In this document: positions 60,276 through 64,000 of the stretch, one piece after another
How the letters are laid out: every line of letters starts with the position of its first letter
How positions within the stretch are numbered: the stretch's first letter is position 1
DNA from: Verrucomicrobiota bacterium
Lineage (GTDB): Bacteria; Verrucomicrobiota; Verrucomicrobiia; Chthoniobacterales; SZAS-18
NCBI GenBank assembly: GCA_025353105.1
Contig: JANXRG010000081.1
Span: forward strand, 1 to 64,000
Reading direction: 5' to 3'
DNA: 64,000 bases
Position numbers and translations under genes: made by a program
Notes under the pieces: generated by a model
The model's database searches: none
What the model was told of the DNA's origin: nothing
The model's input: only the letters and a program-made list of their open reading frames with translations

Positions 60276-62327
60276 ATGACTGCCTTGACCAACTCCGAAA
60301 GACCGCGGCGCGCGAAGCCGGCATCAGTCACGGTCTGGACGTTATTTTTCCTTTCGATTGCGGTTTACGCCGCGACGCGCCTCATCGCGATCGAAGATTT
60401 TCCCATTTATTTCTTCTGCGATGAGGCGGTCCACTCGGTGGATTTTCGAGATTTGGTGGCCCATCATTTTCGGGGACTGGATGCGCCAAACGAATGGCTG
60501 CCGGCTTATTTTCGCAATGGTCGGATGCTAAACCTTTCGCTGAGTGTCTATCTCCAGGGCATCGCAAGCTACATCGGAGGCCAGAGCGTCTCTACGGTGC
60601 GCGCGACTTCGACCCTGGCGAGTCTTTCCGGCGCCATCGCGCTCGCCTTGCTGCTGCGAAATATCTTTCGCGCCCGGGAATGGTGGAGCGTTATTGCGTT
60701 CTTGACCGTGATGGCCGGTCTATTTCTTCATTCGCGCACGGGCTTTGAATGCACGTTGATGTTTTCGAGCTATTGCTGGTTCCTATATTTCTATCTGCGC
60801 TACCGGGAGGGAAATCTGCGCTCTATTTTTGCAGCCATGCTTTTCGGTGCGGCGACGTTCTATTCCTACTCGCCGGGGCAGGGCCTTATGTTGGTGACCG
60901 GCTTATTCGCCGCGGCCTTTGACTTCCGCTATCACTGGGCAAATCGGCGTTGGTCTGGGGCTGGTCTATGCTTTGCGCTCCTGCTGTTTGCGCCTTATGT
61001 CCGCTTTCGGATCCTGCATCCCCAGATGTTGAATGAGCATCTTGCGGAGATTCACAGCTACTGGGTGCAGCCCCTGCCTCTCGCCACGAAACTGATGGCC
61101 TTCTCGCGGGAGTACCTCAAGGGACTGAATCCGCGATATTGGTTCGCCGTCCCGAGCGTCGAGGGGCTACGCCACATTGTGCCGTTCAACGGCTTTATCC
61201 CCTGGCCGCTCGCTCCTTTTGCGTTTGGCGGTTTATTCATTTGCCTGCTCCAATGGCGCCACGCAGCGCATCGCATGATGATCGTCGCGCTGCTAGCCAG
61301 TGCCTTTAGCGGTGGCCTGGCGTCGGGTGGGATCACTCGCAATCTTGCCTTCCTCGTCTCCGCGGCGGTCTTTATCGCTTTGGCATTCGATTGGTTAATG
61401 GGCCAAATCCACACAATAGTCGCCCGGGAGTTGGTGCGGCTGTCCTCCTTTGGACTGCTTTCGGCCGCAGGTTTTTTCCTCTTGTTCGATGCTCTCACCT
61501 TTGGGCCGATTCAAGTTCCAGCCTATGACCTTTACGGACTGCAGTACGGCAGCCAGGCGGTTTTCCGCGACTTGATTCCGCGCTACCTGAAATCGAATCC
61601 AGAGGCGAATATCTTCATGTCGCATACCTGGTCGAACAGTCCGGAGGTTTTCCCAAAGTTCTTCGGGTGGAACGACCGCCGCCGGGCCTATTTCCTCTCG
61701 TTGGAGGATATCGAGTTGGGCTCGTTTCTTCCGCGCGACCGGGATTTCGTTCTCTTGACCGCCTACGAATATCAGATGCTCCCGAATTCAAAGTGCATCG
61801 AGCGATTTGATGTCGTCGAGCGTGTACCCTACCCGGATGGTAAGACCGGATTCTATTTCGGCCACCTTCACCTTCGGCCGGACTTCGTCGCGAGAATGCG
61901 CGCGGGGTCGTGGGATCGGCTAAACCCCAAGTTTGTCCGCCTGCTGGCGGATCGAATCCCCACGGCGGTCTTTATCAATCAGCTCGCCAGCGGAGATCTG
62001 AATGATCTATTCTCCCCGGCGCCGCACGCCCCGCTCCGAGGTGGGAAGGGTGCGCACGTGCAGATCGAAATTTATTTTGAAGAGCCGATCGCGCTGCGCC
62101 AGATCGAGATCGATCATCAAAAGGGGTTGGTCTACGATCAACTCGTTCGGGTCCTTGATGGCGCGGTCGTGCGGAAAGATCAGTCAGGCCGGATTGACGG
62201 GACGCTCGCCCGCACGGTCATTCCGCTTGGCGACGAGAAGGTCGACCATCTTCAGGTGGAGCTTCATCCGGACCAAACTGAAGCCGCGGGTTTGGAGCGC
62301 ATCCGCGTCGTACCCGCCGGGCCGTAA
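60276..62327 (+). CDS. GT-C-fold membrane glycosyltransferase-like protein
   Basis: 683 residues. After the first helix the loop IAIEDFPIYFFCDEAVHSVD carries the acidic residues expected for a donor site in GT39/PMT-type enzymes. About ten more helices run to about residue 410. The C-terminal 270 residues are soluble and presumably periplasmic: HTWSNSPEVFPKFFGWNDRR is the first part, and the last 120 residues are beta-rich (VQIEIYFEEPIALRQIEIDH and so on), like a carbohydrate-binding sandwich. Sugar and acceptor unknown. It is convergent with the next, similar gene. Confidence 0.8.
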   Translation: MTALTNSERPRRAKPASVTVWTLFFLSIAVYAATRLIAIEDFPIYFFCDEAVHSVDFRDLVAHHFRGLDAPNEWLPAYFRNGRMLNLSLSVYLQGIASYIGGQSVSTVRATSTLASLSGAIALALLLRNIFRAREWWSVIAFLTVMAGLFLHSRTGFECTLMFSSYCWFLYFYLRYREGNLRSIFAAMLFGAATFYSYSPGQGLMLVTGLFAAAFDFRYHWANRRWSGAGLCFALLLFAPYVRFRILHPQMLNEHLAEIHSYWVQPLPLATKLMAFSREYLKGLNPRYWFAVPSVEGLRHIVPFNGFIPWPLAPFAFGGLFICLLQWRHAAHRMMIVALLASAFSGGLASGGITRNLAFLVSAAVFIALAFDWLMGQIHTIVARELVRLSSFGLLSAAGFFLLFDALTFGPIQVPAYDLYGLQYGSQAVFRDLIPRYLKSNPEANIFMSHTWSNSPEVFPKFFGWNDRRRAYFLSLEDIELGSFLPRDRDFVLLTAYEYQMLPNSKCIERFDVVERVPYPDGKTGFYFGHLHLRPDFVARMRAGSWDRLNPKFVRLLADRIPTAVFINQLASGDLNDLFSPAPHAPLRGGKGAHVQIEIYFEEPIALRQIEIDHQKGLVYDQLVRVLDGAVVRKDQSGRIDGTLARTVIPLGDEKVDHLQVELHPDQTEAAGLERIRVVPAGP

Positions 62328-62366
62328 GGAAATGTCCTGTCTGTTTCGCAGCGACAATCGACCAGT

Positions 62367-64000
62367 TCACTTGAGTTCGGAGTACGGCTTTAGGCTACTA
62401 TCGTCGATGATATAAACGGGCCAGCCGGCATAATCCCTGAGTAATTTGGAATTGTCCTCGCGGGCTTCCGCGAAGACCAGCGGGGCGCGAAGGTCGGTGG
62501 GCAGCAGGCGGGCGGCTCGGATCCAATTCAGGTAAGTGGGTGGTCCGAGCAGGATCAGCCCGCGCTGGAGCGAGGCTTCGGCCAGCCGGCGTTCAATTCG
62601 ATTGTCCACGTCGTTGTAGTTGTGGTAACGCTCAAGGCGCCGGCGGAGATTCCAAGCGGTACTGCCCGTCAACGCTAGAAAGAGAAGGAGAGCTAGAAGA
62701 CGGGGTAGGGCGGAGCGTTCGATGGACCGACCCGATTGCGCGAGGATTTGAAAGCCGCGCGCGGTCAGAAGCATGAGCGCAAACAGATTGTCCACATAAT
62801 ATCGTGGTCCGAATGCATGCAATCCCGTCCCCGCATTGAATCCGAGGTAGGCAAGGGGAAGGGCGAAAAGCACGGCCAGCAGGAGCCAATCAAATCGCGT
62901 CGCGCGGCCTGAGAAAAATGGCACGAACGCAAACCCAAATGTCAGCGCGGCCACCGGCCAGCACGACGATAGCGTCGGCCACCCCCAACCGAATGCGAGG
63001 GCCGGCATGAGCGCGAGCATGCGGTCGGTCCAAAACAATCCCACCGCATAGGCCCGTGGCGTCCAGATTTCCGAGTAGCCAAGATTGTACGCAAACGTTA
63101 ACGGATTTCCCGTCACCATCCAGTTGTCTAACATCGCCGGGAGCGCACCGACCACGCCCCCGAGCACCAGGGCAGCGAGGGATTGCCAGGCGCGGGAGGA
63201 GAAGCGACGACGCGCCATTTCAAACACGACGAATCCTCCTGCCGCGACTCCGGTCGCGACGCCGGAAAGTGGCCGGGTGGAAAACGCGAAGCCCAAAGCG
63301 ATGCCCGCGAGCGCGAGACTGCGCCAGCCATTTTCCTGTTTCCAGCCGCGGGAAAATAGCCAGACAAAGATCGCCAGCCACATCGCGGTGCCGGCATGCG
63401 ACAGCATGCTTCCGGACAATATTAGATTAAGTGGCGAGAGCGTAAGCAGGACCGCGGCTGCGAGGCCCACCACGCCGCCGGCGATCGTCCGAGCGAGCAG
63501 CCAGCTAACCAAAGCCGTCACGAATCCGCAGAAGGGAGCGACGATCCAAGGGGCATGCAACCCTTCCCCAATGACCAGGAGCGCCGGCCAGCCGATCGGG
63601 TAGTGGCTCAACCAATGCCCATTCGCCACCATCGTAAACGGAATGGCAAAATGATCCGCGTTTTCGGGCGGCGGGTAATAGAGATGTCCGGCGAGGAGCC
63701 ATTTGGCCCGCAATAGATAGCCGAGGTCGTCTTGAAAATGAGGGCGTCCATCGAGGATGAAAGACGCGACCCAAAGTCCGAGGAGGGCATTCAAAATGAG
63801 GACGACCGCGAGGGCGGGCGGGCGCTGAAGCCACGGCAGCTCGACGCGTGCATAGCGCCACGAGACGAAGGCGGCAAGGTGAAACAGAACTGTACATAAA
63901 GCCGCCATAAAGGCGCCGCTCACGAGCCAGTGCAGGGCGTGCCGGCCGTCAATTCCCGCTTGGGGAAGGAGACCGCCGCCCTCGACCAGAGAGAGATCCT
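62367..64000 (-). CDS. GT-C-fold membrane glycosyltransferase-like protein, 5' end cut
   Basis: At least 544 codons. The frame stays open to the right edge and upstream residues (GIDGRHALHWLVSGAFMAAL) look like coding membrane sequence, so the GTG at 63923 is probably not the true start. Many hydrophobic helices; the loop DGRPHFQDDLGYLLRAKWLL with adjacent Asp residues, followed by YPPPENADHFAI, is the typical first periplasmic loop of PMT/ArnT-like enzymes. The protein ends with a short soluble segment. It would transfer a lipid-linked sugar outside the inner membrane. Exact role unknown. Confidence 0.8.
   Translation of the reverse strand, partial: DLSLVEGGGLLPQAGIDGRHALHWLVSGAFMAALCTVLFHLAAFVSWRYARVELPWLQRPPALAVVLILNALLGLWVASFILDGRPHFQDDLGYLLRAKWLLAGHLYYPPPENADHFAIPFTMVANGHWLSHYPIGWPALLVIGEGLHAPWIVAPFCGFVTALVSWLLARTIAGGVVGLAAAVLLTLSPLNLILSGSMLSHAGTAMWLAIFVWLFSRGWKQENGWRSLALAGIALGFAFSTRPLSGVATGVAAGGFVVFEMARRRFSSRAWQSLAALVLGGVVGALPAMLDNWMVTGNPLTFAYNLGYSEIWTPRAYAVGLFWTDRMLALMPALAFGWGWPTLSSCWPVAALTFGFAFVPFFSGRATRFDWLLLAVLFALPLAYLGFNAGTGLHAFGPRYYVDNLFALMLLTARGFQILAQSGRSIERSALPRLLALLLFLALTGSTAWNLRRRLERYHNYNDVDNRIERRLAEASLQRGLILLGPPTYLNWIRAARLLPTDLRAPLVFAEAREDNSKLLRDYAGWPVYIIDDSSLKPYSELK

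Overview
The window is a 64 kb piece of a high-GC chromosome, most likely from a verrucomicrobium (Verrucomicrobiota). The evidence is indirect. There is a secreted protein with tandem repeats of a type common in that phylum, three linked giant receptor Ser/Thr kinases, an ECF sigma/kinase operon, TCGAA-rich and CACGAAG-type intergenic repeats, and a three-gene succinate dehydrogenase with a mycobacterial-type membrane subunit. No rRNA or ribosomal protein gene is present to fix the taxonomy.

Layout. 1-21.4 kb is mostly chromosomal housekeeping: a cut OmpA-family protein, a lipid-type ABC exporter, an FMN hydroxy-acid dehydrogenase, a GH57 branching-enzyme-like protein, fumarase (fumC), a phospholipid-methyltransferase-like protein, bifunctional NAD(P)HX repair enzyme, a secreted repeat protein, and a cell-wall amidase. 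It then holds a group of peptide-bond chemistry genes: ATP-grasp-like protein, M29 aminopeptidase, MATE exporter, GCS2-type carboxylate-amine ligase, ATP-grasp ligase and two esterases.

21.5-42.4 kb looks like a genomic island inserted in the 3' end of a tRNA-Arg(UCU) gene. The intact tRNA is at the left end, and a 44-bp copy of its 3' end (42 of 44 identical) lies at the right end. No integrase remains; an IS630 remnant sits next to the tRNA. The island carries a coherent signalling set. It has secreted and lipoprotein genes, a beta-barrel outer-membrane protein, an ABCG-type ABC transporter with FHA domain, a small membrane protein, and three membrane-spanning Ser/Thr kinases. Each kinase has an active kinase domain followed by a degenerate second kinase-like domain, a transmembrane helix and an extracytoplasmic domain. 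The third ends in a formylglycine-generating-enzyme-like (FGE) domain without its two catalytic cysteines, and faces a convergent secreted FGE-domain protein. This is the best candidate for an undescribed system.

42.4-48.6 kb holds a further signalling operon on the minus strand (ECF sigma factor, then Ser/Thr kinase-TolB-like-TPR protein, then a secreted protein), a small ORF and tRNA-Ser(CGA). 48.7-64 kb is again chromosomal: an SRAP/YedK DNA-crosslink protein, the succinate dehydrogenase operon with a likely Rieske-type membrane subunit, an amino-acid permease, a GYF/PH-domain membrane protein, an M50 metalloprotease overlapped by a SufE-like gene, and three GT-C-type membrane glycosyltransferase-like proteins, the last cut by the window edge.
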